In this document: positions 51,903 to 62,746 of the stretch, in pieces
How positions within the stretch are numbered: the first letter of the stretch is position 1
Layout: every line of letters begins with the position of its first letter
Assembly: GCF_002807055.1 (NCBI RefSeq)
Contig: NZ_NIXN01000002.1
Coordinates: 186,001-250,000, forward strand
Length of the DNA stretch: 64,000 nucleotides
From: Confluentibacter citreus
Lineage (GTDB): Bacteria; Bacteroidota; Bacteroidia; Flavobacteriales; Flavobacteriaceae
Direction of reading: 5' to 3'
Notes under the pieces: model-generated
Databases searched by the model: none
What the model saw: only the letters and a program-made list of their open reading frames with translations
What the model was told of the DNA's origin: nothing
Program-made: the position numbers and the translations under genes

Positions 51903-54900
51903 CTACCTTACTAAGCTAAAATGTCCTTTTAAAATCCTGCCATCTTTATAGGTTAATAAAAACCAATAGTCATTAGCTGACATGGGGCTGCCATTAAAGG
52001 TACCATCCCACCCTGATGAAATATCTACCATTTGTTTTAACAGCTTTCCGTAGCGATCATAAATAAATATACTTGATATGAGATTTAATGAGTTTGGAAC
52101 TATCCAATAATCATTTACGTTATCGTTATTTGGTGTGAAAAACTTTGGAGGTAAATCTGAATTTATAACAATCGTTTCTGTACTGAAAATTTCTTCCACA
52201 CAAGCTGTAGCATCTCCATCTAAATTATAGGGTATTATGCTAACATAAATAGTTGTGTTTTCGGGTAAATCTGAAGGTAAATTATAAGTGGTCACATTGC
52301 CAACATCATACGCATTCAATATATTGAAAGCACTTGAGCTCGTACCAACCGTTAATTTATAACCTATGGCATTAGTAACGGTATTCCATGTTAAATCTGT
52401 TCCTACAGGAACATTTGTTTCCCCAGCCAACAGTGAAGATAAAGTAGTACAGTTGGGCAATACCGTTATCGTTTCTGTAGTGAAAATTTCCTCAACACAA
52501 GCACTAGCATCCCCATCTAAGTTATATGGAGTTATGCTAACATAAATAGTTATGTTTTCGGGTAAATCTGAAGGTAAATTGTAAGTGGTCACATTGCCAA
52601 CATCATAGGCATTCAAAATATTGAAAGCACCTGAACTCGTACCAACCGTTAATTTATAACCTATGGCATTAGTAACGGCATCCCATGTTAAATCTGTTCC
52701 TATAGGAACATTTGTTGCCCCAGCTAATGGTGAAGATAAAGTAGTGCAGTTGGGCAATACCGTTATCGTTTCTGTAGTGAAAATTTCCTCAACACAAGCA
52801 CTAGCATCCCCATCTAAGTTATATGGAGTTATGCTAACATAAATAGTTATGTTTTCGGGTAAATCTGAAGGTAAATTGTAAGTGGTCACATTGCCAACAT
52901 CATAGGCATTCAAAATATTGAAAGCACCTGAACTCGTACCAACCGTTAATTTATAACCAGTGGCATTAGTAACGGCATCCCATGTTAAATCTGTTCCTAT
53001 AGGAACATTTGTTGCTCCAGCTAATGGTGAAGATAAAGTAGTGCACGATGGCAGAAGAGTGATTGTCAATAAAAAATCTTGTTCTGAACTACATCCCGAA
53101 CTCAACCTATCATATACATATAACAAAACGGGATAAGAAGCAAAATCATTAAACCCAACTACATCTCCACCATTATAAACAGAACCTGTACCATTAGCAC
53201 CTGTATAATACTTTTCATTACCCGTGAGATTTGTCCCTGTAATTATGGGCAAAGTATAACTTGTTGAAGCGATTTGATTAGGGATATCATTAATTTGTGG
53301 GGCTATTGATCCTCCATCAGTAATGGTCCAATTGTCGTTACCAATCATATTGGTTCTAGCTGCTTCACCTAAACAATATTGGCTTAATCCACCACTAAAT
53401 GGTACATTTTGTTGTAAAATTTTTGAATTCCATCCCATAAGCAAAGAATCATAATTAGCAACGGAGAGTTTTACACCATTAAACATACTACTCATGTCTA
53501 TAACATTTATGACATTCCAATTACCTAAATCTTGATCAAATGCTGTTGCCATTTCAAACATACTAATCATATTATCCGCACTAATAACATTCCAACGACT
53601 AATATCCTGATTAAATGATGTAGCTCCATAAAACATAAATGCCATTCTTATTACATTGCCAACATCCCAATCTCCAATATCTTGATTAAAAGAAGTCGCT
53701 TCATAGAACATAGCGCCCGTATCGTTAACACTACTGGTATTCCAACGTCCTATATCTTGATTAAATGCCGTGGCCCGAGCAAACATAGCTTCAAAAACCT
53801 CTACCTTAGATACATTCCAATTACCAATATCTTGATTGAATGAATGCGCTTCAAAAAACATAAATTCCATATTATCAACATTGCCAACATCCCAATTACC
53901 AATATCTTGATTAAATGAAATAGCCTCTCCAAATGTTGCACCCATATTAACAACTTGGCTAACATCCCATCCTCCAATATCCTGATTAAAAGCCTCAGCA
54001 TCATGAAACAAAAATGCCATATCGGTAACATTGCTCACATCCCAATTACTTACATCTTGATTAAATAAAACAGCCTCTGAAAACATGGCTTGCATGTTCG
54101 TAACATTACTCATATCCCAATCATCAACATAATAATTAAATGACGATGCCGAAGCAAACATAAAACCTGTTGATGTTACTAATGATAAATCTGGACTATC
54201 GGTATAGTTGCCTTGCAAGTTGCTACAGCCCTGAAAAGCAACAAACATACTAAGCCACTTAATGTCGCCCCACTGCTCGATGGTTAAAATCTTATCTTTG
54301 TCCCCAACATCATTAAAGGCAATCATTAATTCATCTCCAAGAATACTAACCGTATAAATACCAGGAACAGCATAGGTGTGAGTAGCTTCATCCGCTTCAG
54401 TAGTTATTGTTCCATCTCCCCAATCAACCGTATAATTGTTGCCTCCGCTAAATATGGGTATAGTAATTTGGTTATTGTTTGAAACTCCTGGGTTATTCGT
54501 TTTCCATGTTGTGATAAAAGGAGCTGGATCATTACTAATTACCAATTTAAAATCTTGTTGAGAACTACAACTAATACTTGTTCCTCCATACATATAAAGC
54601 GAAACAGGATAACTGAGAAAATCTGAAAAATTAATAACATCTCCAACATTAAAGGCCGTACCCGTACCATTTGCCCCAGTATAATAAGCCTCGTTACCTA
54701 CAAGATCCATACCCGTGATTGCTGGTAAAGTGAAACTTCCTGTACTATTTTGATCTACCAAATCATATATTGATGGCGCTGCAATTCCTCCATCCGTAAT
54801 ACTCCAATTATCACTGTTAATCATATTGGCTCTTGCTGAAGCTCCGGCACAATATTTACTATTACCTCCATGGAAATTAAGATTTGGACTTAAAATTTGT

Positions 54901-55949
54901 GAATCCCATCCAATTAGAAGGGCGTCATAATTAGCAATAGATAGAGTAGCCCCAAGAAACATATCGGTAGCCTGTGTAACATTCCTCACATTCCAATTAC
55001 TTATATCTCGGTTAAAAGAACTAGCACTTAAAAACATCCATTGCATATTGGTAACATTACCCACATTCCAATTGCCTATATCTTGATTAAATGAGCTAGC
55101 TCTCATAAACATCCCAAGCATATTAGTAACATTACCAACATTCCAATTACTTATATCTTGATTAAACAAACTAGTTTCATGAAACAAAGCTTGCATATTT
55201 GTCACATTACTCACATTCCAATTCCCTATGTCTTGGTTAAACGAACTAGCACTTGAGAACATACTTGACATAGAAGTAACACTACTTACATCCCAATTAC
55301 TTATATTTTGGTCAAAGGAACTAGCACTACCAAACATATCCATCATATTAGTAACATTGCTTACATCCCAATTACCTATGTCTTGGTTAAATAAACTAGC
55401 ACTATTAAACATAGTTTGCATATTTGTAACATTACTAACGTCCCAATCCCCTATATCCTGATTAAACTTACTAGCAAGATAAAACATGAAACTCATATTG
55501 GTGACATTTGATAAATCTGGACTATCGGTAAAATTTCCTTGTAGATTACTACATCCACTAAAGGCTAATTGCATAGACAACCATTGGTTATTTCCCCATT
55601 GCTCTATGCTTAATATTTTATTCTTATCTCCTAAATTGTTAAAATGAATTCTCGGGAAAGTTCCAGTAATACTAACTGTATAAGTTCCTGGGGTAACATA
55701 GGTATGGGTAGCATTTCCTGTTTCGGTGGTTGGTGGAGTACTATCTCCCCAATCTACAATATAATTATAACCACCTCCGATAATTGGAATGGTTATTTGA
55801 TTATTTGCGGAAATCCCAGGGTTATCTGTTTTCCATGTTGTAATAAAGGGTGTTGTTCCTAAGAAGTTGGAGCTATATGCTTTTGTAATAAACAAAAAGA
55901 GTATGAAAAAAAGTGGTATATAATACTTCATAGAATATTGCTTATTCAT
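51903..55949 (-). CDS. Large T9SS-secreted surface protein with DUF285 (BspA-like) repeats
   Basis: A 1348-residue protein; M7 ([11 protein letters not shown]) is an equally plausible start for the signal peptide. Two similar modules are seen, each with a PKD-like header ([11 protein letters not shown]...ITIPI..G..Y.VDWGD, HTY..PG.YTVSI) and then 25-residue repeats of the form [20 protein letters not shown]: seven in the first module and nine in the second. After these come three tandem 99-residue fibronectin-like repeats and a C-terminal gliding-motility type-B sorting domain ([13 protein letters not shown]..., [31 protein letters not shown]). It would be exported by T9SS and displayed or released, probably for adhesion. 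DUF285/BspA repeats occur in mycoplasma and oral bacterial surface proteins. Confidence 0.93.
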   Translation of the reverse strand: MNKQYSMKYYIPLFFILFLFITKAYSSNFLGTTPFITTWKTDNPGISANNQITIPIIGGGYNYIVDWGDSTPPTTETGNATHTYVTPGTYTVSITGTFPRIHFNNLGDKNKILSIEQWGNNQWLSMQLAFSGCSNLQGNFTDSPDLSNVTNMSFMFYLASKFNQDIGDWDVSNVTNMQTMFNSASLFNQDIGNWDVSNVTNMMDMFGSASSFDQNISNWDVSSVTSMSSMFSSASSFNQDIGNWNVSNVTNMQALFHETSLFNQDISNWNVGNVTNMLGMFMRASSFNQDIGNWNVGNVTNMQWMFLSASSFNRDISNWNVRNVTQATDMFLGATLSIANYDALLIGWDSQILSPNLNFHGGNSKYCAGASARANMINSDNWSITDGGIAAPSIYDLVDQNSTGSFTLPAITGMDLVGNEAYYTGANGTGTAFNVGDVINFSDFLSYPVSLYMYGGTSISCSSQQDFKLVISNDPAPFITTWKTNNPGVSNNNQITIPIFSGGNNYTVDWGDGTITTEADEATHTYAVPGIYTVSILGDELMIAFNDVGDKDKILTIEQWGDIKWLSMFVAFQGCSNLQGNYTDSPDLSLVTSTGFMFASASSFNYYVDDWDMSNVTNMQAMFSEAVLFNQDVSNWDVSNVTDMAFLFHDAEAFNQDIGGWDVSQVVNMGATFGEAISFNQDIGNWDVGNVDNMEFMFFEAHSFNQDIGNWNVSKVEVFEAMFARATAFNQDIGRWNTSSVNDTGAMFYEATSFNQDIGDWDVGNVIRMAFMFYGATSFNQDISRWNVISADNMISMFEMATAFDQDLGNWNVINVIDMSSMFNGVKLSVANYDSLLMGWNSKILQQNVPFSGGLSQYCLGEAARTNMIGNDNWTITDGGSIAPQINDIPNQIASTSYTLPIITGTNLTGNEKYYTGANGTGSVYNGGDVVGFNDFASYPVLLYVYDRLSSGCSSEQDFLLTITLLPSCTTLSSPLAGATNVPIGTDLTWDAVTNATGYKLTVGTSSGAFNILNAYDVGNVTTYNLPSDLPENITIYVSITPYNLDGDASACVEEIFTTETITVLPNCTTLSSPLAGATNVPIGTDLTWDAVTNAIGYKLTVGTSSGAFNILNAYDVGNVTTYNLPSDLPENITIYVSITPYNLDGDASACVEEIFTTETITVLPNCTTLSSLLAGETNVPVGTDLTWNTVTNAIGYKLTVGTSSSAFNILNAYDVGNVTTYNLPSDLPENTTIYVSIIPYNLDGDATACVEEIFSTETIVINSDLPPKFFTPNNDNVNDYWIVPNSLNLISSIFIYDRYGKLLKQMVDISSGWDGTFNGSPMSANDYWFLLTYKDGRILKGHFSLVR
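52166..53057 (-). repeat. Three tandem 297-base repeats inside the T9SS surface protein gene
   Basis: Three in-frame copies of a 99-residue unit starting LP(S/N)CTTLSS. Copies one and two are nearly identical at the DNA level, while the third differs at more positions. This indicates recent duplication or gene conversion. Confidence 0.92.
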
Positions 55950-56129
55950 CTAGTGAACTTATTAATGGTTATAAATATTAAAAAACTTTAATTTAAAGCC
56001 ATTTACTTACTACCAGTAAATAAAAAATAAAAATAGGATTTTATATGTATCACAACTATTCTTTTCGTTAAACAACCTTTTTTTAAGGAGTAGGTTTGAT
56101 TTAAATCACTTAAAATAAAAACTGTAAAA

Positions 56130-56162
56130 TTCCCGTCCCGATAGCTATTAGGATCGCGGGAA
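56130..56162. repeat. Family C palindrome with outer TTCCCG/CGGGAA arms
   Basis: TCCCGATAGCTATTAGGA (56136-56153) is enclosed by TTCCCG and CGGGAA. It ends at the base directly before the stop codon of the YifB gene. Confidence 0.75.
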
Positions 56163-57701
56163 TTACCCCAACCAGCCTTCCCTATCCAAACTTCTGTATT
56201 GAATGGCTTCACTAATATGAGAACCATCTACATCCTCCACACCTTCTAAATCGGCAATCGTTCTAGCTACTTTTAAAATGCGGTCGTAGGCTCTGGCAGA
56301 TAAATTTAATCGTTCCATTGCGGTTTTTAATAGTTGCTTCGAGGCTTCATCTAAAACACAGTATTTACGGATTTGTTTTGTATTCATCTGCGCATTGTAA
56401 TGAACGGCATCCGATTCCTTAAAACGTGCCGTTTGAATCTCCCTAGCTTTGGTAACACGCTTTCTAATATCTACCGAGGTTTCTCCTTTTCTATCTTCCG
56501 AGAGTTTTTCAAAAGGCACGGGCGTCACTTCAATATGAATATCGATTCTATCCAACAAAGGGCCGGAAATCTTACTTAAATAGCGTTGCATTTCCGCAGG
56601 ACTGGAGGTTACTGGTGCATTGGGGTCGTTAAAATACCCGCCCGGACTGGGGTTCATGCTCGCCACCAGCATAAAACTACTTGGGTAAGTGACCGTAAAT
56701 TTCGCTCTGGAAATGGTGACTTCCCTATCTTCCAAGGGCTGACGCAATACTTCCAATACACCACGCTTGAATTCGGGCAATTCATCTAAAAATAAGACGC
56801 CATTATGGGACAAGGAGATTTCCCCCGGTTGCGGAAACGCGCCGCCGCCAACCAAGGCTACGTCTGATATTGTATGGTGGGGACTCCGAAAAGGTCGTTG
56901 TGCCATGAGTCCGGTATGCGCTTGAACCCGACCAACTACCGAATGTATTTTGGTGGTTTCCAAGGCTTCATGCAAGGTCATAGGCGGTAAAATAGAGGGT
57001 AAACGTTTTGCCAACATCGTTTTACCTGCTCCCGGTGGGCCGATTAAAATAATGTTGTGACCGCCTGCGGCTGCAATTTCCATGCAACGCTTAATACCTT
57101 CTTGTCCTTTCACGTCGGAGAAATCATGCTCAGGAAAATCGAGGTTCTTTTCAAACTCTTCACGGGTATTGATGATGGTTTGTTCTAATGGTTCTCCTTT
57201 ATCAAAACAATCAATGACTTGCTTGATAGTATCAACTCCAAAAACTTTTAAATCGTTAACAATTGCTGCCTCCTTAGCATTTTGACTCGGTAAAATAAAA
57301 CCCTCAAAACCTTCTTCCCTAGCTTTTATGGCAATGGGCAACGCTCCTTTTATGGGTTGCAAACTACCGTCAAGAGAAAGTTCACCCATAATTAAATATT
57401 TTTCTAAATTCTCGGCTTGAATTTGATTGGACGCTGCTAGAATGCCAATGGCTAAGGTTAAGTCGTATGATGAGCCTTCCTTGCGTAAATCGGCCGGAGC
57501 CATATTAATCGTAATCTTTTTTCCAGGGATTTTATAACCATTATTCTGAAGCGCGGCAGCAATGCGGAAATTACTCTCTTTAATGGCATTATCTGGCAGA
57601 CCAACCAAATGATAGCCAATACCAGCATCGACATTTACCTCAACGGTAATTGTGGTGGCTTCTACACCAAACACGGCACTTCCAAAAACTTTTTTAAGCA
57701 T
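56163..57701 (-). CDS. YifB/ComM-family Mg-chelatase-like AAA+ ATPase
   Basis: A 512-residue AAA+ protein. The N-terminal Lon-protease-like ChlI fold (about residues 15-150: [47 protein letters not shown]) is followed by the Mg-chelatase ATPase domain with Walker [10 protein letters not shown] (K227), [10 protein letters not shown], Walker [12 protein letters not shown] and sensor [12 protein letters not shown]-terminal helical domain has [21 protein letters not shown]. ComM proteins act as bidirectional branch-migration helicases during natural transformation in other bacteria, so this may process recombination intermediates. It is monocistronic; a family C repeat abuts its stop codon. Confidence 0.96.
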   Translation of the reverse strand: MLKKVFGSAVFGVEATTITVEVNVDAGIGYHLVGLPDNAIKESNFRIAAALQNNGYKIPGKKITINMAPADLRKEGSSYDLTLAIGILAASNQIQAENLEKYLIMGELSLDGSLQPIKGALPIAIKAREEGFEGFILPSQNAKEAAIVNDLKVFGVDTIKQVIDCFDKGEPLEQTIINTREEFEKNLDFPEHDFSDVKGQEGIKRCMEIAAAGGHNIILIGPPGAGKTMLAKRLPSILPPMTLHEALETTKIHSVVGRVQAHTGLMAQRPFRSPHHTISDVALVGGGAFPQPGEISLSHNGVLFLDELPEFKRGVLEVLRQPLEDREVTISRAKFTVTYPSSFMLVASMNPSPGGYFNDPNAPVTSSPAEMQRYLSKISGPLLDRIDIHIEVTPVPFEKLSEDRKGETSVDIRKRVTKAREIQTARFKESDAVHYNAQMNTKQIRKYCVLDEASKQLLKTAMERLNLSARAYDRILKVARTIADLEGVEDVDGSHISEAIQYRSLDREGWLG

Positions 57702-57752
57702 ATATGAATTTTACCGCTTAAAAGTAAGAAAAGTATTTTAAATTGAAAACCA

Positions 57753-57970
57753 TCATTGCGAAAGAGGTACGACTGAAGCAATCCGTTTGTTTTTTAGTTC
57801 TATTCTATATCATGAGATTGCTTCGTTCCTCACAATGACGGTAGTTTAGGACTGTCTGGTAGGTCATTACGAGGAGTGAGGCGCGAACGACGAAGCAATC
57901 TTACTATTATAGCTCTGTATATTCTTGATCAAACGATAAATAGATTGCTTCACTGCGTTCGCAATGACGT
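57753..57970. repeat. Two family A palindromic repeats in tandem
   Basis: Hairpin units at 57753-57840 (ATCATTGCGA...GAAGCAATC / GAGATTGCTTCG...CACAATGACG) and 57863-57970 (GTCATTACGAGG...CGAAGCAATC / AGATTGCTTCAC...GCAATGACG). They occupy most of the 370-base gap between the divergent YifB and serine hydrolase genes. The only other sequence is an AT-rich stretch before the latter. Confidence 0.87.
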
Positions 57971-58071
57971 AAAAAAAATAATCTGCTTCGTTGATTGTTA
58001 AGTTTTTTTTCTAAAAATAAAATAATGTATTTTTATTTTTCCAGAAAACTGGACCAACTAAACTAAAAACC

Positions 58072-59364
58072 ATGAATAAATCCATTGTGTTACTGCTTGC
58101 CATCCTTTTTTTAAATTATTCTTGCAAAAAAACAGAAAGCAATAATAACCAAAACAAAACTACTACCTTCATTACTGAAAACGTTAAAAAACGCATCGAT
58201 TCAACCTTAAAAAGCTTTATAGATGAAGGCAAAGTCGTAGGCATATCGACCTTGATTTTTGAGAAAGACAAAGAGGTGCATTACGCCCAATTCGGCTATG
58301 CCGATCGGGAAGACAGCATTCCTATGGATAGAAATACCATTGTACGTATTTATTCCATGACAAAACCTATTGTCGGGGTGGCGCTCATGACTTTATATGA
58401 AAAAGGTGCATTCAAATTAGACGACCCACTTACTAAATATGCTCCAGAATTTGAAAATATGCAAGTATATGCGGGCTATGATAGTATTAATATAAAAGTC
58501 ATTTTAGAACCACTTAAAAGACCCATAACCATTCGTGATATCACGCGCCACACAGCAGGATTCGACGGATTCATGCGAGGCGTGCCACGCTTACGCGGAA
58601 AAGACAATCCAACCGATAAAGAAAACACCTTACAAGAAATGGCTGAAAAACTAGGGAAACGTCCTTTAGCTTTTCAACCCGGTACACGATGGGCTTATGG
58701 GGTTTCTGTGGATGTTCAAGCGTTTTTGGTGGAGCGCATTTCTGGTGTGCCATTTGAACAATATTTAAGAGACAATGTACTAGACCCTTTAGGAATGGAC
58801 GAAACTAGATATTTTATCCCTGAAGAAGACAGACATAGATTTGCTGCCACCTACAATTACAATCGTGAAACCACGGAGTTAACTAGAGTTCCTGATACCA
58901 TAACACAAATTTTGAATTACCATAAATGGCCATTTACGCCCGGTGGCTTGGGATTGACTTCAACATTAGATGATTATCAGACCTTTGCGCAAATGCTAAT
59001 AAATGATGGAACCATTAACGGTGTAACCATATTAAAACCTGAAACTGTAAAACTGATGAGAACCAATCATTTGGATCTTAATATTCCTATTTCGGATAGA
59101 GGATTCCTGCCCAACAGAGGCCAAATGGGCTTCGGGATTGATTTTGGTGTACGAGTAGCGCCTCCAGTTGATGCAGACGAAAACAATGGTGTTGTGGGTG
59201 AATTTTTCTGGGATGGGGCTTTTAGCACCTTGTTCATTGGTGACCCAGTAAATGACTTGACAATAGTGATGTTTGTACAATTATCACCATACGATCAAAT
59301 CCAATTACATAAAAAATTCAGGGATGCTATTTATGGTAATTTTGTCCCTGAAGCTAAAAACTAA
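58072..59364 (+). CDS. Serine hydrolase lipoprotein, beta-lactamase/class C fold
   Basis: A 430-residue lipoprotein with the signal ending at LNYSC (Cys18). The catalytic SxxK is S95-M-T-K98 in IYSMTKPIVG, the tyrosine motif is Y209-G-V in RWAYGVSVDV, and TPGGLGLTSTLDDY and FGIDFGVRV blocks follow. The ITRHTAGFDG motif and the DPLGMDET segment are typical of the EstB/LACTB-like esterase group. The active-site set is intact, unlike in the gene at 45399. The likely activity is a periplasmic esterase or amidase acting on unknown substrates. The gene is monocistronic, with family A repeats on both sides. Confidence 0.93.
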   Translation: MNKSIVLLLAILFLNYSCKKTESNNNQNKTTTFITENVKKRIDSTLKSFIDEGKVVGISTLIFEKDKEVHYAQFGYADREDSIPMDRNTIVRIYSMTKPIVGVALMTLYEKGAFKLDDPLTKYAPEFENMQVYAGYDSINIKVILEPLKRPITIRDITRHTAGFDGFMRGVPRLRGKDNPTDKENTLQEMAEKLGKRPLAFQPGTRWAYGVSVDVQAFLVERISGVPFEQYLRDNVLDPLGMDETRYFIPEEDRHRFAATYNYNRETTELTRVPDTITQILNYHKWPFTPGGLGLTSTLDDYQTFAQMLINDGTINGVTILKPETVKLMRTNHLDLNIPISDRGFLPNRGQMGFGIDFGVRVAPPVDADENNGVVGEFFWDGAFSTLFIGDPVNDLTIVMFVQLSPYDQIQLHKKFRDAIYGNFVPEAKN

Positions 59365-59377
59365 TCAGAATAAAATC

Positions 59378-59511
59378 GTCATTGCGAAGAAGGAACGACT
59401 GAAGCAATCTTTTTATTTTGAGTTCTAATTAATGGGATTACTTCACTGCGTTCGTAATGACGTAATACCTGCGTTCGCAATGACGTAAAAAAGAATCCCG
59501 CTTGCGCGGGA
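59378..59511. repeat. Family A repeat with duplicated right arm plus CCCGC/GCGGG hairpin
   Basis: GTCATTGCGAAG...GAAGCAATC faces GATTACTTCACTGCGTTCGTAATGACG, then a second right arm GCGTTCGCAATGACG. A TCCCGCTTGCGCGGGA hairpin follows at 59496-59511. The unit begins 14 bases after the serine hydrolase stop. Confidence 0.85.
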
Positions 59512-59572
59512 CCCTCAACATTTAAACACTTTGACCAATAAAATTATTTAACTATGACCCGATTAAAGAATT

Positions 59573-60850
59573 TTAATTTAAAAACTTAGGTTTTAAAACC
59601 AACATGGCCCATGCCCAGTTTTGGGTATCGGATGCATTAGCCTCTGAAACGCCTTTTAACTCATACATACCATCAGCCGCAAACATGTGCGAGTAACCTA
59701 GTATCATACTATATCCTTTGAATTTTTTAGTATATACTAAATCCACTTCCGTTCCCAATGATTTTTCGCCACTCGCAAGCTCTTGTTCTCCACTAAAATT
59801 AAGTGCTTTAACCATTAAACTAGATGTTTCACTGAACGTGAAGTTGGCACTCACATGAACATCCAATAACCCGACCGTATTGGCGTGGTTGCCCACATAG
59901 AAGTAATCCATGAATCCGTTAAACTTGTGGTTGGTTCCATATAATGGGAAGAAAGCACTTGTTTCACCAGCACCTTTATCATTTCCGCTTATAATTTCTA
60001 TTCCAGCACCTAAACCAATCTTAGCGGTTGCTTTATAACTTAAATCCAATCCCAGTAAATAAGCTCCTTTCACGTCTATGTCACCCTCTCTTTTACCTGT
60101 TTGAATGAATGCGTTTGCAGCCAACCCAAAGCTTCCTTTTTTATATTCTAAATGCGTTCCCATTGTTTGAAGATTACTAGTGCCATCTGCCACACTTGGA
60201 GTCACCGTTGTATCAAAATTTTGGAAACCATTGTTCAACAACAACAAACTTCCTGAAAGATTTTCCCATGCTTGTTTTAAATACACATATTGCATTGTTT
60301 TATAAGTAAAATTTCCTGAAGTATTGTAAGCAGTTCCTGAATTCACAAATCCTGTTGGGTGGGAATAATCCTGACCAAACGCCAAGCCTAAATCGAGCAT
60401 AAATTTTTCCTTTTTATACTGAATTAATGCGGCGTCATGGTTTCTACCTTGTTGCGCCCAATCCAATCCACCAAAAATACGCTCGTCGTCATAAGAAATA
60501 ACTTGTCGTCCTAATTTTGTAGAAAATCCAGATCCTAAAGCCAATTCTCCCCAAGCTTCAAAAACCGCAAAGGAATTATTTTGATCGTATGGAAGTAGTT
60601 GCATGTTTTCACCCCAGACCATCACATCTTGAAAACTTACATAAAATTTGTAAGACTCGGTTGCATAACCAGCGTTTAATCGTATTCTGGTTGAAATACC
60701 AAAACCAGCATCTGCAGCATCTGGAATTAAGGTTCCAAAACCATGGCGATACTCTGTTCGTGGCCTGAATTCACCATCTAGTGAAAATTGTGCATTTGCA
60801 AATTGAACCGTCACTGCCAATATGCATACTAAAAGATATTGTTTTTTCAT
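59573..60850 (-). CDS. Alginate-export-family outer-membrane porin
   Basis: A 425-residue beta-barrel protein with a signal of about 20 residues (ending FANAQ). The mature part opens FSLDGEFRPRTEYRHGFGTLIPDAADAGFGISTRIRLNAGY, the pattern of the Alginate_exp porin family, followed by alternating amphipathic strands (FYVSFQDVMVWGE, RQVISYDDERIFGGLDWAQQGR) and an aromatic-rich terminal strand. Despite the family name, members are found next to nitrate/nitrite importers in Bacteroidetes and may pass anions. Here it follows two nitrate-type ABC ATPase genes on the same strand after 106 bases containing a perfect palindrome, so it is probably coregulated with them. Confidence 0.88.
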   Translation of the reverse strand: MKKQYLLVCILAVTVQFANAQFSLDGEFRPRTEYRHGFGTLIPDAADAGFGISTRIRLNAGYATESYKFYVSFQDVMVWGENMQLLPYDQNNSFAVFEAWGELALGSGFSTKLGRQVISYDDERIFGGLDWAQQGRNHDAALIQYKKEKFMLDLGLAFGQDYSHPTGFVNSGTAYNTSGNFTYKTMQYVYLKQAWENLSGSLLLLNNGFQNFDTTVTPSVADGTSNLQTMGTHLEYKKGSFGLAANAFIQTGKREGDIDVKGAYLLGLDLSYKATAKIGLGAGIEIISGNDKGAGETSAFFPLYGTNHKFNGFMDYFYVGNHANTVGLLDVHVSANFTFSETSSLMVKALNFSGEQELASGEKSLGTEVDLVYTKKFKGYSMILGYSHMFAADGMYELKGVSEANASDTQNWAWAMLVLKPKFLN

Positions 60851-60932
60851 TTTCTTTGGTTTTTGAGTTAATTATTTGATTGTTTTTGAGTTAGTTTTTT
60901 AGCTAATTTATAAGTAGTGCATCCTTGATTTT

Positions 60933-60946
60933 ATGATAATTATCAT
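60933..60946. promoter_or_regulatory. Perfect 14-bp palindrome ATGATAATTATCAT, candidate operator
   Basis: The palindrome lies 82 bases before the porin start and ten bases after the stop of the ABC ATPase gene. Its size and symmetry suit a dimeric regulator. The half-site GATAA recalls Fur/NsrR-like elements, but the spacing differs from the Fur box, so the binding protein is unknown. Confidence 0.55.
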
Positions 60947-60956
60947 GTCATTTTTT

Positions 60957-61793
60957 TTAGTGTTCTAAAAAGTCTATAAGATGTTTTCTGTATTTATAAT
61001 AATCGTCATGTTCCAAAACCGATTTTCGTGTTCTGGGCCGTTCAAATTCAATATTTAAAATATCTCCGATTTTGGCTTTTGGTCCGCTGGTCATCATTAC
61101 CACCCTATCCGCTAAAAAGATGGCTTCATCAACGTCATGGGTAATCATAACGGCGGTGATTTTTTCTTTATTCCATATTTCAATAAGAATATCCTGAAGT
61201 TCGCCTCTGGTTAACGAATCCAACATTCCGAAAGGTTCGTCCAACAATAATACTTTTGGTTTAATGGCAAAGGCTCTAGCGATACCAACGCGCTGTTGCA
61301 TACCTTGGGAAAGTTCTGTTGCTTTTTTATTGAACGCATCCTCTAGCCCTACTTTTTGTAAATAGTATTTGGCAATATCCCTACGTTGAGATTTTGAAAC
61401 ATGCGGAAACACTTGATTCACGCCAAGCAGTACATTTTCAAGTGCCGTCATCCAGGGCATTAAACTGGGCGATTGGAAAATAACGCCTCTATCGGGTCCT
61501 GGCCCTTTGATGTGTTTTCCCAATACGGAAATAGCACCTCCTGAAATATTATTAAGTCCAGCAATCATGGACAACATGGTTGTTTTACCACACCCAGAAT
61601 GGCCAATGATGGTCACAAATTCTTCCTTCATGATTTGAAGGTTCAAATCTTCCAAAACAATGTAATCACCTTTTGGTGTTGGATATACTTTTTTAAGATG
61701 CACCAAATCCAACATCACGCCATTGGAAGGATATGCAATACCGTTCTCTGAATATATATTTGTTTGATTATTTTCTAATATAGTTGTGTTCAT
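60957..61793 (-). CDS. Nitrate-type ABC transporter ATPase (NrtD-like)
   Basis: A 278-residue ATP-binding subunit of the nitrate/sulfonate/taurine class. It has Walker A GHSGCGKTT, the Q-loop in GVIFQSPSLMPWMT, signature LSQGMQQR, Walker B VLLLDEPFGMLD and switch histidine in MITHDVDEAIFLADR. The MPWMTALENVLLGVNQVFP and RTRKSVLEHDDYY blocks are characteristic of NrtC/NrtD. It lies 19 bases after a second ATPase gene, so the importer uses a heterodimer of ATPases. Together with the NrtB-like permease and NrtA-like binding protein it would import nitrate, nitrite, cyanate or bicarbonate; nitrate is the most likely. Confidence 0.93.
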   Translation of the reverse strand: MNTTILENNQTNIYSENGIAYPSNGVMLDLVHLKKVYPTPKGDYIVLEDLNLQIMKEEFVTIIGHSGCGKTTMLSMIAGLNNISGGAISVLGKHIKGPGPDRGVIFQSPSLMPWMTALENVLLGVNQVFPHVSKSQRRDIAKYYLQKVGLEDAFNKKATELSQGMQQRVGIARAFAIKPKVLLLDEPFGMLDSLTRGELQDILIEIWNKEKITAVMITHDVDEAIFLADRVVMMTSGPKAKIGDILNIEFERPRTRKSVLEHDDYYKYRKHLIDFLEH

Positions 61794-61812
61794 AATTCCT
61801 CTTTTTTTTTAG

Positions 61813-62652
61813 TTACCAAACAAAACTTTTGGGTGCTACCTCTGGCAAGACATATTCCTTTTTCGCTTCAGATTTTCGCTCATTGCCAATATCCATTAAA
61901 TACTCAATGATGGTGTTTCGTGTCTTTTTAAAATTTGGGTTGTCGTTTAAAGCGGTTTTATCCCTTGGACGTTCAATGTCTATTTTGAATTCTGGTCCTA
62001 ATGTGGCTCTTGGACCTGGACGCAATGGAATGATTCTGTCTGCCATATAAATACCTTCATCAACATCATTGGTAATCAATAAAGCTGTGCGCTTGTCTTT
62101 ACCCCAGATTCTCAAGATTTCATCCTGTAAATTGCCGCGTGTTAACGCATCCAATGCACCTAAAGGTTCATCCATAATAATCATCTCGGGTTTCATCGCC
62201 AATGCCCTTGCAACCGACACTCTTTGGCGCATTCCTCCAGATAATTCCTTAGGACGTTTGTTTATGGCCGGCGTTAAGTTTACCATGTCCACGTATTCTG
62301 CGACAATAGCTTGTAACTCCGACTTACTTTTCTTAGGAAATGCTTCCTTCACAGCCATGTATACATTCTGACCAACCGTTAACCAAGGCAGCAATGAATA
62401 GTTTTGAAAAATAACACCGCGCTCATGACTGGTTCCAACAACAGGTTCACCTTTAAACAATACTTCGCCTTTAGTTGGCTCTAACAAGCCGTTTATAAGA
62501 TTGACCAGTGTGGTCTTGCCGCTTCCTGTAAACCCTACAATAGCTACAAACTCTCCTTCCTCAATCGTTAGGTTGATATTGGAAAGCACCTCGGTAGTAT
62601 TATCTCCTTGCCCGTAGGTTTTATAGATGTTTTTTAGTTCTAAATATGCCAT
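61813..62652 (-). CDS. Nitrate-type ABC transporter ATPase (NrtC-like)
   Basis: A 279-residue ATPase similar to its neighbour but diverged. Walker A is GFTGSGKTT, the Q-loop is [14 protein letters not shown], the signature is LSGGMRQR, Walker B is [12 protein letters not shown], and the switch region reads [15 protein letters not shown], where the usual switch histidine is replaced by Asn. Cyanobacterial NrtC carries an extra NrtA-like domain, which is absent here. The Asn change suggests one degenerate ATPase site in the heterodimer, as in several asymmetric ABC transporters. It is 94 bases downstream of the permease gene and 19 before the second ATPase gene. Confidence 0.92.
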   Translation of the reverse strand: MAYLELKNIYKTYGQGDNTTEVLSNINLTIEEGEFVAIVGFTGSGKTTLVNLINGLLEPTKGEVLFKGEPVVGTSHERGVIFQNYSLLPWLTVGQNVYMAVKEAFPKKSKSELQAIVAEYVDMVNLTPAINKRPKELSGGMRQRVSVARALAMKPEMIIMDEPLGALDALTRGNLQDEILRIWGKDKRTALLITNDVDEGIYMADRIIPLRPGPRATLGPEFKIDIERPRDKTALNDNPNFKKTRNTIIEYLMDIGNERKSEAKKEYVLPEVAPKSFVW

Positions 62653-62746
62653 TTCCTTTTCTGTTTATTCGTTGATTCGTTTATTTGTTGATTTGTTGAT
62701 GACGTATACACGATTAAACAATTCCACAGTTAAACAAATTTTAAAC

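Noticed and set aside
53460-55470. Regular 75-base DNA periodicity that could suggest a CRISPR array
   Set aside because: The periodicity encodes the 25-residue DUF285 repeats in frame, the repeats are imperfect and there are no unique spacers or cas genes.
57753-57970. Insertion sequence or MITE with terminal inverted repeats
   Set aside because: No transposase and no evident target duplication; the unit fits the dispersed REP-like hairpin family better.
60933-60946. Fur box
   Set aside because: The palindrome has adjacent GATAA/TTATC halves rather than the 7-1-7 or 19-base Fur arrangement, and no iron genes are nearby.
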